A stretch of DNA of 64,000 bases from Streptomonospora wellingtoniae. Lineage in GTDB: Bacteria; Actinomycetota; Actinomycetes; Streptosporangiales; Streptosporangiaceae. The notes under the pieces are model-generated. The model searched no databases and was not told the DNA's origin. It was given only the letters and a program-made list of their open reading frames with translations. The first letter of the stretch is position 1. Every line of letters starts with the position of its first letter. The stretch covers positions 62,001-126,000 of the forward strand of contig NZ_JAVREK010000003.1 of assembly GCF_031845375.1 (NCBI RefSeq), written 5' to 3'. The translations under genes and the position numbers were made by a program. Below, piece after piece: positions 25,129-33,531 of the stretch.

Positions 25129-26361
25129 TCAGGTCTCGTCCCGGCGGACGCCCCACAGGACGGTCACCGGGTTGGCGGCGGCCAGCCGCAGGGAACCGCT
25201 GGGCAGGCCCGCCAGGCCGGAGGCCTGGAGCTGGGTGCCCTCGGCGGTGTAGCCACCTGCGGCGAGCATGTCGTGCAGCGGGCGGATGCGGTCGAGCGAG
25301 GCCAGAGCGGCGACGACCCGCCGAGGGCGGTGGGCCAGGACCGCGGCCGCGACCGCGTCGTCTCCCCCGCCGACGAACGCCGCGTCGGGCGCCAGCCGTG
25401 CGGCGGCGCCGTGCAGGTTCGCGGCGGCCTCGCCGGGGTGCACCTCGACCCCGACCCCGTGGGCGAGCGCGTTGGCGCGGATGCGGTCGCAGTCGGCGGC
25501 GTTGCGCTCGAAGGCGACGGCGCGTGCCCCGAACCTGGCGCACTCCACGGCGACCGAACCGCTGCCCGCGCCGACGTCCCACACCACGGTGCCGGGCCGC
25601 GGAGCCAGCCGCGCCAGGGCGAGGGCCCGCACCTCGGGCTTGGTGATCAGCGAGGCGCGGTGCTCGAAGGCGTCGCAGGGCAGGGCCCACTGGGGCGGAG
25701 CGCCCTGGTGGCCGGGCAGCCAGGCCATGGCGGAGGCGAGCGCGCGCTCGGGGTCCACGGCCAGCACGAGGTTGGGCGCGGCCCAGTCGCGCTCGGGCAC
25801 CGGATCGCCCGGGGCGATGCGCACGACCTCCTCGCCGGGCGATCCGAGGCGCTGGGCGACGTGGACCTCGCGGCCGGCGCGCAGCAGCTCGGGCAGGAAC
25901 GCTTCGGGCCCCGCGCCGCCAGGGGCGGTGAGCACGGCGGCCTTGGGATGGGCGAGCGCGGCGGCGAGCGCCCGCCGCACGCCGCGTCCGGAGTCGGCGC
26001 GGCCGTGTGCCGAGACCACGACGGCGTCGTCCCAGGGCAGCCCGATGCGCGCGAACGCGGTGGCCACCGAGGACACAGCGGGCACCACCTCCGGGTCGGC
26101 GCCGCGGGAGCGCAGGCTGCGCAGGACGCCGAAGAAGCCGGGATCGCCCGAGGCCAGCACGGCGGCGGGACCGCGCGCGGCCAGCACCGCGTCCGTGGCC
26201 GCGCGCAGGTCGCCGATGGGCACCCGCTCGGCGCCGTCGCCGATGCCACCGGCGACGGCGTCCAGGTGGCGCGGGGCTCCGGCCACGCACACCGCCGACG
26301 CCAGCGCGTCGGCGGCCCGCGGCGGCAGGGGCCCGCCGTCCACTCCGATCACGGTGATCAT
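25129..26361 (-). CDS. cobL: Precorrin-6Y C5,15-methyltransferase (CbiE-CbiT fusion)
   Basis: A 410-residue bifunctional methyltransferase. The N-terminal CbiE-type domain (about 1-200: ITVIGVDGGPLPP, LASGDPGFFGV) methylates C-5. The C-terminal CbiT domain (about 230-410: ALITKPEVR-type start, VWDVGAGSGSVAVECAR SAM site) methylates C-15 and decarboxylates the acetate at C-12. The ATG at 26361 overlaps the stop of the preceding acetyltransferase gene (ATGA). Confidence 0.94.
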   Translation of the reverse strand: MITVIGVDGGPLPPRAADALASAVCVAGAPRHLDAVAGGIGDGAERVPIGDLRAATDAVLAARGPAAVLASGDPGFFGVLRSLRSRGADPEVVPAVSSVATAFARIGLPWDDAVVVSAHGRADSGRGVRRALAAALAHPKAAVLTAPGGAGPEAFLPELLRAGREVHVAQRLGSPGEEVVRIAPGDPVPERDWAAPNLVLAVDPERALASAMAWLPGHQGAPPQWALPCDAFEHRASLITKPEVRALALARLAPRPGTVVWDVGAGSGSVAVECARFGARAVAFERNAADCDRIRANALAHGVGVEVHPGEAAANLHGAAARLAPDAAFVGGGDDAVAAAVLAHRPRRVVAALASLDRIRPLHDMLAAGGYTAEGTQLQASGLAGLPSGSLRLAAANPVTVLWGVRRDET

Positions 26362-26903
26362 GCGCGCGGGTCCTCCAGCGCCAGCTTGAAGCCGACGTGC
26401 GAGGCGGAGAATCCCAGCCGGGTGTAGAAGCGGTGCGCGTCGGCACGGGCCGCGTCCGAGGTCAGCTGCACCATGCGGCAGCCGTGGGAGCGCGCCTGCT
26501 CCACGGCCCAGGCGACCATGCGGCCGCCCAGCCCCCTGCCGCGCTCGCCCGCGGCCACCCGCACCGCCTCGATCTGCGCGCGGGTGCCGCCGCGGTGGGA
26601 CAGGCCGGGCAGGTAGGTCAGCTGCAGGGTGCCGATCACGGTCCCGCCGCCCACGGCCACGGCCAGCAGCGTGCGCGGGTCGGCGTCGATGCGGGCGAAG
26701 GCCTCGCGGTAGGGAGCGAGGTCGCCTGGCGTCTCCCGCGCGGCGCCGCGGACGTCGTCGGCCAGCAGCCCGACCAGCGCTGCGAGGTCGTCGGGGCGCG
26801 CCCGCCGGATCGCGGCACCGCCGGTCGCGCCGGCCCCGACCGGCCCTCCCTCGGCCGCCCTGGCCCGCGCCGGGCGGGCGCCGTCGGCGTCCCGGCCGGT
26901 CAC
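26358..26903 (-). CDS. GNAT acetyltransferase embedded in the cobalamin operon
   Basis: A 181-residue GNAT-fold N-acetyltransferase. After a ~40-residue Arg/Ala/Gly-rich lead, the fold starts at AIRRARPDDLAALVGLL, and the acetyl-CoA loop is VAAGERGRGLGGRMV, followed by the DAHRFYTRLGF motif. The substrate is unknown. The GTG at 26903 overlaps the cbiD stop (GTGA) and its stop overlaps the cobL start, so it is translated in step with B12 enzymes. That tight setting suggests a use linked to the pathway, but no B12 step needs acetylation. Confidence 0.85.
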   Translation of the reverse strand: MTGRDADGARPARARAAEGGPVGAGATGGAAIRRARPDDLAALVGLLADDVRGAARETPGDLAPYREAFARIDADPRTLLAVAVGGGTVIGTLQLTYLPGLSHRGGTRAQIEAVRVAAGERGRGLGGRMVAWAVEQARSHGCRMVQLTSDAARADAHRFYTRLGFSASHVGFKLALEDPRA

Positions 26904-28093
26904 GGCGCCTCCGGGACGGCGGCGACCACGTGCTGTCCGGTGAAGTCGACCATGGCGACGTCCACCTCCACAGCTCCCTCGGTGAAGCGGGTGAGGACTT
27001 CGGCGACACGCCGGCACAGCTCGTTCCCGGCGGCTTCCAGCAGCCCGGCCCCCTCCCAGATCTCGTAGGCGTGGCGGCCGGTGTTGGCGGCGTCGACCTC
27101 GGCGGCGACGTCCTCTCCCCCACCGACGTGGCGGGTGACGGTCCCGAGCAGCTCGGTGGAGACCTTGGAGCGGGTGTAGTGGGTCATCAGCACGCCGGAG
27201 GCCAGCTTGGTGAGCTTGCCCGCCATCCCGACGAAGGACACGCGCTCAAGCCCGTACTCGACCGCGCGGCGCAGCGCGGCGCCGGTGAAGTCACCGACCT
27301 CGACGAAGCACACCTGCGGCAGGCCCGGGTGGCGCAGCATGGCGCCCTTCTCCGTGCGCCCGCCGGTGCAGAGCACGAGGGTGTCCTCCCCCTGCGCGGC
27401 CATCACCGACACCGCCTGCTCGACGCTGGCGCGCCAGGACGCGGTGGAGAACGGCCGCACGACGCCGGTGGTGCCCAGGATGGAGATCCCGCCGATGATG
27501 CCCAGCCGGGCGTTGGTGGTCTTGCGCGCCATCCTCTCGCCCTCGGGGACGCTGATGACCACGCGCAGACCCGCTGCGGCGGTGTCGCCGACCTCGCCCA
27601 CGGCCTGCTCGATCATCTGCGCCGGCACCGGGTTGATGGCGGGACCGCCCAGCTCCAGCCCCAGACCGGGCCGGGTGACGACGCCGACCCCCACGCCGCC
27701 GTCCAGTTCGAGGCCGGGATCGCCGCGCCGGGTGACCGTCGCGGTGATGTGGGCGCCGTCGGTGGCGTCGGGGTCGTCGCCCGCGTCCTTGACCACCACG
27801 GCCTCGGCCCGGTCCGACGCGGTCAGCCCGCAGCGGTCGGTCGCGAAGGTCACGCGCCGCCCCGAGGGCAGCGCCACCTCGACGACCTCGACCGGCTCGC
27901 CGGTGGCCAGCGCCGACGCGGCCGCCTTGGCGGCCGCCGACGCGCACGTCCCCGTGGTCCAGCCGGTGCGCAGCGCCTTCTGCCGCACCTTCATGGTGCG
28001 CGGGAGGTCGGGTTCGCGCGGTTGCGGCTGCTCGTGGGCGCCGGGCGCGGGCCTCGCTTCGGCGTCGCGCCCGCGCCGCGGACTGTCGGTCAC
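26900..28093 (-). CDS. cbiD: Cobalt-precorrin-5B C1-methyltransferase CbiD
   Basis: A 397-residue CbiD protein that methylates C-1 on the anaerobic (early cobalt) route. Visible family blocks are LRTGWTTGTCASAAAKAA near the N-terminus, GPAINPVPAQMI, LGIIGGISILGTTGVVRP, and VGMAGKLTKLASG with MTHYTRSKVS. The GTG at 28093 follows GGGGAG by ten bases; an ATG at 27994, just before KVRQKALRTGW, is the alternative but lacks a ribosome site. The extra 33 residues are Pro/Arg-rich. Gap to cobM is 19 nt. Confidence 0.92.
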   Translation of the reverse strand: MTDSPRRGRDAEARPAPGAHEQPQPREPDLPRTMKVRQKALRTGWTTGTCASAAAKAAASALATGEPVEVVEVALPSGRRVTFATDRCGLTASDRAEAVVVKDAGDDPDATDGAHITATVTRRGDPGLELDGGVGVGVVTRPGLGLELGGPAINPVPAQMIEQAVGEVGDTAAAGLRVVISVPEGERMARKTTNARLGIIGGISILGTTGVVRPFSTASWRASVEQAVSVMAAQGEDTLVLCTGGRTEKGAMLRHPGLPQVCFVEVGDFTGAALRRAVEYGLERVSFVGMAGKLTKLASGVLMTHYTRSKVSTELLGTVTRHVGGGEDVAAEVDAANTGRHAYEIWEGAGLLEAAGNELCRRVAEVLTRFTEGAVEVDVAMVDFTGQHVVAAVPEAP

Positions 28094-28112
28094 GTCTCTC
28101 TGCTCCCCGGTT

Positions 28113-28970
28113 CTATGCGCCTCGGCGCGCCTCGCGCAGTCGGCGGCGCGCCTCGCGGTCGGCCCGGCGGTGGGTGTGGAAGTGGCCCGGGTGGTACAGG
28201 TGCGACCGGGTCCCGCCGGCGTTGAGGGCGGGACCCACCAGCACCAGGGTGTGCTTCCACAGCCGGTGCTCCTTGACGGTTGCCTCCAACTCGCCCAGCT
28301 CGCAGTGCACCACCAGCTCTTCGGGCCAGGTGGCCTGGTAGGCGACGACACAGGGCGTCTCGGGCGGGTAGCCGCCCTCGACAAGCTCCTCCTGGAGCCG
28401 CCCCGAGCGCGCCGCCGAAAGGAACAGCGCCATCGTGGTGCCGTGCCGGGCGAACTCGCGGACCTCCTCGCCCTCGGGCATGGGGGTCTTGCCGCCGCCC
28501 AGGCGGGTCAGGATGACCGACTGGGCGACCTCCGGCACGGTCAGCTCGCGCTGTGCGATCGCGGCGACCGCGCTGAACGCGGACACGCCCGGGATCACCT
28601 CGACCTCCAGACCGAGCTCCGCGCAGGCCTCGACCTGCTCCTGCATGGCGCCCCACAGAGCCGGGTCGCCGGAGTGGATGCGGGCGATGCGCAGGCCCTC
28701 CTCGGCGGCGCGGCGGTAGTAGGGCAGCACGCCCTCCATCGGCAGCTTGGCCGAGTCGACGATCTCGGCGCCCGGACCGGCGTGCTCGAGCACGTCCTCA
28801 TGCACCAGACTGGCAGCCCAGATCACCACGTCGGCCTCGCCGATGGCGCGCGCAGCGCGGACGGTGAGCAGGTCCGCGGCGCCGGGACCGGCACCGACGA
28901 ACACGACGGTCCCGCTCGTCGCTCCGCCGCTGTGCTCACTGGTGTACTGGCTGGCCATGCCGTCGTTCAC
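28113..28970 (-). CDS. cobM: Precorrin-4 C11-methyltransferase
   Basis: A 285-residue SAM-dependent corrin methyltransferase acting at C-11 (CobM/CbiF). Motifs are VVFVGAGPGAADLLTVRAAR at the N-terminus, IHSGDPALWGAMQEQ, EVIPGVSAFSAVAA, and LTRLGGGKTPMPE with the substrate loop. The GTG at 28970 is preferred over ATG 28958 because GAAAGG lies close before it. The C-terminus is an Arg-rich tail. It stands between cobI (40-nt gap) and cbiD. Confidence 0.93.
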   Translation of the reverse strand: MNDGMASQYTSEHSGGATSGTVVFVGAGPGAADLLTVRAARAIGEADVVIWAASLVHEDVLEHAGPGAEIVDSAKLPMEGVLPYYRRAAEEGLRIARIHSGDPALWGAMQEQVEACAELGLEVEVIPGVSAFSAVAAIAQRELTVPEVAQSVILTRLGGGKTPMPEGEEVREFARHGTTMALFLSAARSGRLQEELVEGGYPPETPCVVAYQATWPEELVVHCELGELEATVKEHRLWKHTLVLVGPALNAGGTRSHLYHPGHFHTHRRADREARRRLREARRGA

Positions 28971-29010
28971 GCACCTTTCGTGGGTCGGGGCTCGGGCCGG
29001 GGGTCCGGGC

Positions 29011-29754
29011 TCACAGCTTCCCGCCGCGCCCGGATTCGCGGCGTGCGGGCGCGATGAGGGTGGACAGGTAGGGCAGGCCGTCGCTCTCCAGTTTGTCCAG
29101 AGGGGCGATCTCCTCATCGGGCAGGCCGAGCCGGGCGCCGTAGACCGCGTCTTCGCCGCGGCCCGCATCGCGCACGGCCTCGGCGACCTGCGGCGCGAAC
29201 CGGCCGAACTTGTAGGCCACCACGGTGGCGTCGGAGTCCAGTGCCGAGCGCAGCCGCTCCGCGCCGCCGGTGAACGGCAGCAGAGTGAGGGGTTCGGAGC
29301 CTTCGACCAGCACCCGCCCGGACCGCGCGGCGAGGTCCTGCATGGCGGTGACGCCGGGTACGGTCTCCACCTCGGTGTCGGGCGCCGCCTCGCGCACCGT
29401 CTGCGCCAGGTAGGTGAAGGTGGAGTAGACGTTGGGGTCGCCGATGGTGGCGAAGGCCACGGTGGCCCTGCCCTCGCCGAAGTGCCGCAGGACCGTGCGG
29501 GCCGCCTCGTCCCAGGCGCGCACCCGCCGGTCGCTGAGGCCGTGCCGGTCGTTGAGCGCGAAGACGGCGCGTTCGATGCGGGAGGCGTCGACGTGGGCCC
29601 GCACGGTGGCCTCGGCGCGCCCGGGGTCGCCGCCGGCCAGCACCGGGACGATCACGGCGTCGGCCTCGCGCATGCGCCGCACCGCCTTGACCGTCACCAG
29701 CTCGGGGTCGCCCGGCCCCACTCCGACCCCGACCAGCCGTCCGCCCGTTCCCAT
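29011..29754 (-). CDS. cobI: Precorrin-2 C20-methyltransferase
   Basis: A 247-residue CobI/CbiL enzyme that commits precorrin-2 to cobalamin by C-20 methylation. Motifs are LVGVGVGPGDPELVTVKAVR, FATIGDPNVYSTFTYLAQ and ETVPGVTAMQDLAA. The ATG follows GAGGAAG about ten bases earlier. It is the first gene of the cobI-cobM-cbiD-GNAT-cobL-cbiGcobJ string. The 263-nt divergent gap to cobB contains GC hairpins and only a weak -10 (TAGCAT, 29950-29955) on the cobB side. Confidence 0.93.
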   Translation of the reverse strand: MGTGGRLVGVGVGPGDPELVTVKAVRRMREADAVIVPVLAGGDPGRAEATVRAHVDASRIERAVFALNDRHGLSDRRVRAWDEAARTVLRHFGEGRATVAFATIGDPNVYSTFTYLAQTVREAAPDTEVETVPGVTAMQDLAARSGRVLVEGSEPLTLLPFTGGAERLRSALDSDATVVAYKFGRFAPQVAEAVRDAGRGEDAVYGARLGLPDEEIAPLDKLESDGLPYLSTLIAPARRESGRGGKL

Positions 29755-30017
29755 ACCGCCGCTTCCTCGTCGACTGCGCTGCGCGCCCTCCGCCGCGCGG
29801 GCGCGCTGCGCGCCGCTTCGCTGCGGCCGCTGCGCAGGCGGGGGCCGGGGCAAGCGTATCGGTGCGGCCCCCGCCGCCCCTCGTCCGGGACCGGTCTGCG
29901 CCGGAGCCGCGACCAGGGGAGGCGCGCCGGATGCGGCCGCCGACGGCCCTAGCATGGCCACACCGGTGCCTGGTCGGCGGCACCCCGGCGGTCCCGGAAA
30001 CGAGGAGGAGGAAGCGC

Positions 30018-31415
30018 GTGCCCGTGCTACCGCGAGTGGTGATCGCGGCCCCGTCGTCGAGCAGCGGCAAGACCACCGTCGCCACCGGCCTCATGGCCGC
30101 GCTGGCGGCGCGCGGCGACCGGGTCTCCGGGCACAAGGTGGGCCCCGACTACATCGATCCCGGCTACCACGCGATCGCCACCGGGCGCCCCCCGCGCAAC
30201 CTCGACCCGGTGCTGTGCGGCGAGGAGCGCGTCGCGCCGCTGCTCCTGCACGGTGCGGCGGGCGCCGACATCGCCGTGGTCGAGGGCGTGATGGGCCTGT
30301 TCGACGGCGCCGCCGACTCCGCGGGCTTCGCCGGGCCGGGGGACGCGGGCTCCACCGCCCACGTGGCCGCCCTGCTGGGCGCGCCGGTGGTCCTGGTGGT
30401 CGACGCCTCGCGCAGCGCGCGCTCCGTCGCAGCGCTGGTGCACGGGTTCTGTACCTACGACCCGCGGGTGCGCATCGCCGGAGTGATCCTCAACCGGGTG
30501 GGCTCCGAGCGCCACGAGCGCATCCTGCGCGCCGCGCTGGAGGACGCAGGCGCCGCTGTGCTGGGCGCGATCCGGCGCCGCGAGGAGGTGCACACTCCCT
30601 CGCGCCACCTCGGTCTGATCCCCGCCGCCGAGCGGGCCGGTGAGGCCCGGCGCGCCGTACGGGAGCTGGGCGAGCTGGTGTCCTCCTCCTGTGACCTGGA
30701 GGCGGTGCGCGCCGTCGCCAGCGCAGCTCCCGCGCTGCCGGACGAGCCGTGGGACCCGCAGGCGCAGCTGCGGCCGCCGCGGGAGGCGGCTCTGCAGCGC
30801 CCTCCGCGGATCGCCGTCTTCGGCGGTGCCGCCTTCACCTTCGGCTACAGCGAGCAGGCGGAACTGCTGCGCGCCGGGGGCGCCGAGGTGCACACCGTGG
30901 ACCCGCTGCGTGAGGAGGCGCTGCCCGAGGGGGCCGATGCGCTCATCGTCGGCGGCGGGTTCCCGGAGGTGCACGCCGCCGAATTGTCGGCCAACGCCGC
31001 GCTGCGCGGCGCCGTGGCCGGCCTCGCCGCGCGCGGCGCGCCCGTGGCCGCCGAGTGCGCCGGACTGCTCTACCTCTCCCGCAGCCTCGACGGCGCGCCG
31101 ATGTGCGGCGTGCTGCCCGCCGACGCCGCGATGACGGGCTCCCTCACCCTGGGCTACCGCTCGGCCGTGGCCGTGGCCGATACGGTGCTCGCGCACCGGG
31201 GCGCCCGCGTGCGCGGCCACGAGTTCCACCGCACGATGGTCGAACCGCGGTCCGGACCGCGGCCGGCCTGGCAGTGGGAATCCGGTGGCGGCGAGGGCTA
31301 CGGCTCTGGCAGCATCAGCGCTTCCTACCTGCACGTGCATTGGGCCGGCCGACCCGCGATCGCCGAGCGGTTCCTGGCGGCCGCGCGTGCCTACAGCGAG
31401 GGGGTGGCCGAGTGA
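30018..31415 (+). CDS. cobB: Cobyrinate a,c-diamide synthase
   Basis: A 465-residue CobB/CbiA amidotransferase that uses ATP and glutamine to amidate the a and c side chains. The N-terminal dethiobiotin-synthetase-like domain has VVIAAPSSSSGKTTVATGL and KVGPDYIDPGYH. The C-terminal class I glutaminase-like domain has VGGGFPEVHAAEL and the catalytic Cys in VAAECAGLLYLS, with the later His in YLHVHW. The GTG start follows a GAGGAGGAGGAAG run. Its stop overlaps the acetyltransferase start (GTGA). Confidence 0.94.
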   Translation: MPVLPRVVIAAPSSSSGKTTVATGLMAALAARGDRVSGHKVGPDYIDPGYHAIATGRPPRNLDPVLCGEERVAPLLLHGAAGADIAVVEGVMGLFDGAADSAGFAGPGDAGSTAHVAALLGAPVVLVVDASRSARSVAALVHGFCTYDPRVRIAGVILNRVGSERHERILRAALEDAGAAVLGAIRRREEVHTPSRHLGLIPAAERAGEARRAVRELGELVSSSCDLEAVRAVASAAPALPDEPWDPQAQLRPPREAALQRPPRIAVFGGAAFTFGYSEQAELLRAGGAEVHTVDPLREEALPEGADALIVGGGFPEVHAAELSANAALRGAVAGLAARGAPVAAECAGLLYLSRSLDGAPMCGVLPADAAMTGSLTLGYRSAVAVADTVLAHRGARVRGHEFHRTMVEPRSGPRPAWQWESGGGEGYGSGSISASYLHVHWAGRPAIAERFLAAARAYSEGVAE

Positions 31416-32005
31416 CCGGCGCCGAAGAGACGCCGCTCATGCCGTCGGTGGTGCTGTGCACCGAAAGGCTCGTGCTGCGGGCGCACACCGGCGACGACGT
31501 CGACGCCGTCTTCCACGGCGCGGCCGACCCCGGGGTGCAGCGCTGGCTGCCCATGCCGCGCCCCGGAAAGGCCTACACCCGCGCCGACGCGGAGCACTGG
31601 TGCCTGGTGGCCGCGCCGCATGCCCGCGTGAGCGGCGACGGCCAGCAGTGGGCGGTCGTCGATGCCGAGACCGGCGCCTTCGCCGGCGCGGTGGGTCTGA
31701 ACCGCACCATGTGGCGCGCCGGCTCCACCGAGGTCGGTTACTGGCTGGGCCCGGGGGCGCGGGGACGCGGGCTGGCGACCGAGGCGGTGGTGGCCGTGTC
31801 GCGGTGGGCTCTGGCCGACCAGCGGTTCGAGCGGGTGGAGCTGAAGGCCGCCGCAGGCAACACCGCGTCGCGGCGGGTGGCCGAGAAGGCGGGGTTCACC
31901 TACGAGGGGACCGAACGCAACGCGATGCCGCTGCACGAGGGCCGTGCCGACCTGGCGGTCTACAGCCTCATCCCGGCCGATCTCGGCCCGGGGGGCACCG
32001 CCTAG
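31412..32005 (+). CDS. RimJ/RimL-type GNAT acetyltransferase coupled to cobB
   Basis: A 197-residue GNAT enzyme of the RimJ/RimL type: LCTERLVLRAHTGDD start, LNRTMWRAGSTEVGYWLGP, acetyl-CoA loop GARGRGLATEA, and NTASRRVAEKAGFTYEGTERN at the end. The substrate is unknown. Its GTG lies on the cobB stop, so it is the second acetyltransferase in this window locked to a corrin gene by a 4-nt overlap. The 61-bp repeat copy 3 ends the transcript. Confidence 0.88.
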   Translation: MTGAEETPLMPSVVLCTERLVLRAHTGDDVDAVFHGAADPGVQRWLPMPRPGKAYTRADAEHWCLVAAPHARVSGDGQQWAVVDAETGAFAGAVGLNRTMWRAGSTEVGYWLGPGARGRGLATEAVVAVSRWALADQRFERVELKAAAGNTASRRVAEKAGFTYEGTERNAMPLHEGRADLAVYSLIPADLGPGGTA

Positions 32006-32082
32006 CCCAGCGGCGCCCCGGGCGACGGCCGCTCAGACCATCGGCGACCGGGCAGCCACACGTCTGCACGCGCCGCATCATC

Positions 32083-32143
32083 GTCGATCTTGTAGCCATC
32101 GCAAATGGCAATCGCTTTCCTTCACGATAGCTACAAGATCGAC
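32083..32143 (-). repeat. 61-bp palindromic dispersed repeat, copy 3
   Basis: Same length and arms (GATCTTGTAGC/GCTACAAGATC) as copies 1 and 2. Read on minus the loop is ATCGTGAAGGAAAGCGATT, nearly that of copy 1 on plus. The outer base pair differs (GTC/GAC instead of GTT/AAC), a compensatory change. It lies between the convergent acetyltransferase and SnoaL-like genes. Confidence 0.85.
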
Positions 32144-32171
32144 GGGGTTCGGACGGTTAGTCGGCAGTCTG

Positions 32172-32594
32172 TCAAGCGGGCGGCGGTTCGCCGGGGGCGC
32201 CCAGGACCGCAGCCATCAGCTCGGTGTCGGAGTACTCCTTGACCTGCACCGCCCGGCCCTTCTCCATCCGGAAGACCCAGCAGTACTCGTTCTCGTAGGC
32301 GCGGCCGGTCGCGGTCCTGTTGCCCGGGCCGGCGGCCTCGACGACGACACGGTCGCCCTCGGCGGTGAAGGCGCGCGGCGTGACCTTGGCGTCGGGCGCG
32401 AGTTGCGCCTGCAGGGGGCCGAGAAGCTCGGTCAGCACGGCCTGCCTGCCGTTGTAGGTACCCGACCACGGTGAGGTGCCGATGACCGTCCAGACCACGT
32501 CCTCGTGCAGACAGGCCGCCCACGGCCCGGTGTCCCCCTCGGCCAGGGCCGCATAGGCCTTCTCCAGCAGTTCCCTGTTTGCGGCCGCGTCCAC
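32172..32594 (-). CDS. SnoaL-like / NTF2-fold protein
   Basis: A 140-residue protein of the SnoaL-like (NTF2-fold) type. LLEKAYAALAEGDTGPWAACLHEDVVWTVIG and the YENEYCWVFRMEKGRAVQVKEYSDTELMAAVL ending are characteristic of ketosteroid-isomerase-like folds that bind or turn over small molecules. No specific reaction can be assigned. The GTG start has GAGGAGG six bases upstream. Its relation to the cobalamin genes around it is unclear. Confidence 0.8.
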   Translation of the reverse strand: MDAAANRELLEKAYAALAEGDTGPWAACLHEDVVWTVIGTSPWSGTYNGRQAVLTELLGPLQAQLAPDAKVTPRAFTAEGDRVVVEAAGPGNRTATGRAYENEYCWVFRMEKGRAVQVKEYSDTELMAAVLGAPGEPPPA

Positions 32595-32759
32595 GGCGCC
32601 TCCTCTGCGTTGCCGGCGGGTGGGACCGGTGTCCCGCCCCGGTCCGGCCGAGAATAGCCCGCGAGCAGGCGTGGGCCACCACCGGGTTCCCGGCACCTTG
32701 CGGCCGCCTCCGGGACGGCGCGCGGCAGGGCGGCGCGGCTCACCGCGGGGCGGCGGGTC

Positions 32760-33362
32760 TCACCACTCGATGCCGCGCTGCCCCTTCTGACCGGCGTCCA
32801 TGGGGTGCTTGACCTTGGTCATCTCGGTGACGAGGTCGGCCGCCTCCCGCAGCCGGGGGTCGGCGTCGCGGCCGGTGACGACCACGTGCTGGTGGCCGCC
32901 GCGCTGCGCCAGGGTCTCGACCACGTCGTCCACGTCGACCCATCCCCACTTCATCGGGTAGGTGAACTCGTCGAGCACGTAGAGCCCGTAGGTCTCGGCG
33001 GCCAGGTCGCGCTTGATCTGGGCCCATCCCTCCGCGGCGTCAGCGGCGTGGTCCTCCTCGGTGCCGCGCCGCTGGATCCACGACCAGCCCTCGCCCATCT
33101 TGTTCCAGTCGACCCGGCCGCCTTCGCCCGACTCACCGAGGACACGCAGCGCGCGCTCCTCGCCGATGCGCCACTTGGCCGACTTGACGAACTGGAACAC
33201 GCCGATGTCCCAGCCCTGCGACCAGCCGCGGGTGGCGAGCCCGAACGCGGCGGTCGACTTCCCCTTGCCGGGCCCGGTGTGCACGATGAGCAGCGGACGG
33301 TTGCGGCGCTGGCGCGTGGTCAGTCCGTCTTCGGGCACGTAAGCGGGTTTGCCCTGCGGCAT
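32760..33362 (-). CDS. cobO: ATP:cob(I)yrinic acid a,c-diamide adenosyltransferase
   Basis: A 200-residue CobO/CobA(BtuR)-type enzyme that adds the 5'-deoxyadenosyl ligand to reduced corrinoid. It has P-loop LIVHTGPGKGKSTAAFGLA near residue 28, WNKMGEGWSWIQR, VLDEFTYPMKWGW and VVVTGRDADPRL, all typical. Normal length. It lies 169 nt downstream of the chelatase gene on the same strand and may share its riboswitch-controlled transcript. Confidence 0.94.
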   Translation of the reverse strand: MPQGKPAYVPEDGLTTRQRRNRPLLIVHTGPGKGKSTAAFGLATRGWSQGWDIGVFQFVKSAKWRIGEERALRVLGESGEGGRVDWNKMGEGWSWIQRRGTEEDHAADAAEGWAQIKRDLAAETYGLYVLDEFTYPMKWGWVDVDDVVETLAQRGGHQHVVVTGRDADPRLREAADLVTEMTKVKHPMDAGQKGQRGIEW

Positions 33363-33531
33363 GTCGGTCTCTTCTCCTCGGTTCTCGGGCTTCTTCTCGC
33401 GTTCTGCGGTGCGCCGGGTGTTGGTGCCGGGTGCCCCGGGCGTCGGCGGGAACGCGGCTGCGGACGGCCGGCCGCCCTCCGGTGCACTGCCTCGGGCGCC
33501 CTTCGCGCGCCGCGCGCCCGCCCGGCCGCCC

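Noticed and set aside
32083..32130. Conserved reading Asp-Leu-Val-Ala-Ile...Gly-Asn-Arg-Phe in the 61-bp repeats
   Set aside because: The same reading appears in all copies because the DNA is conserved. There is no start codon or ribosome site of its own.
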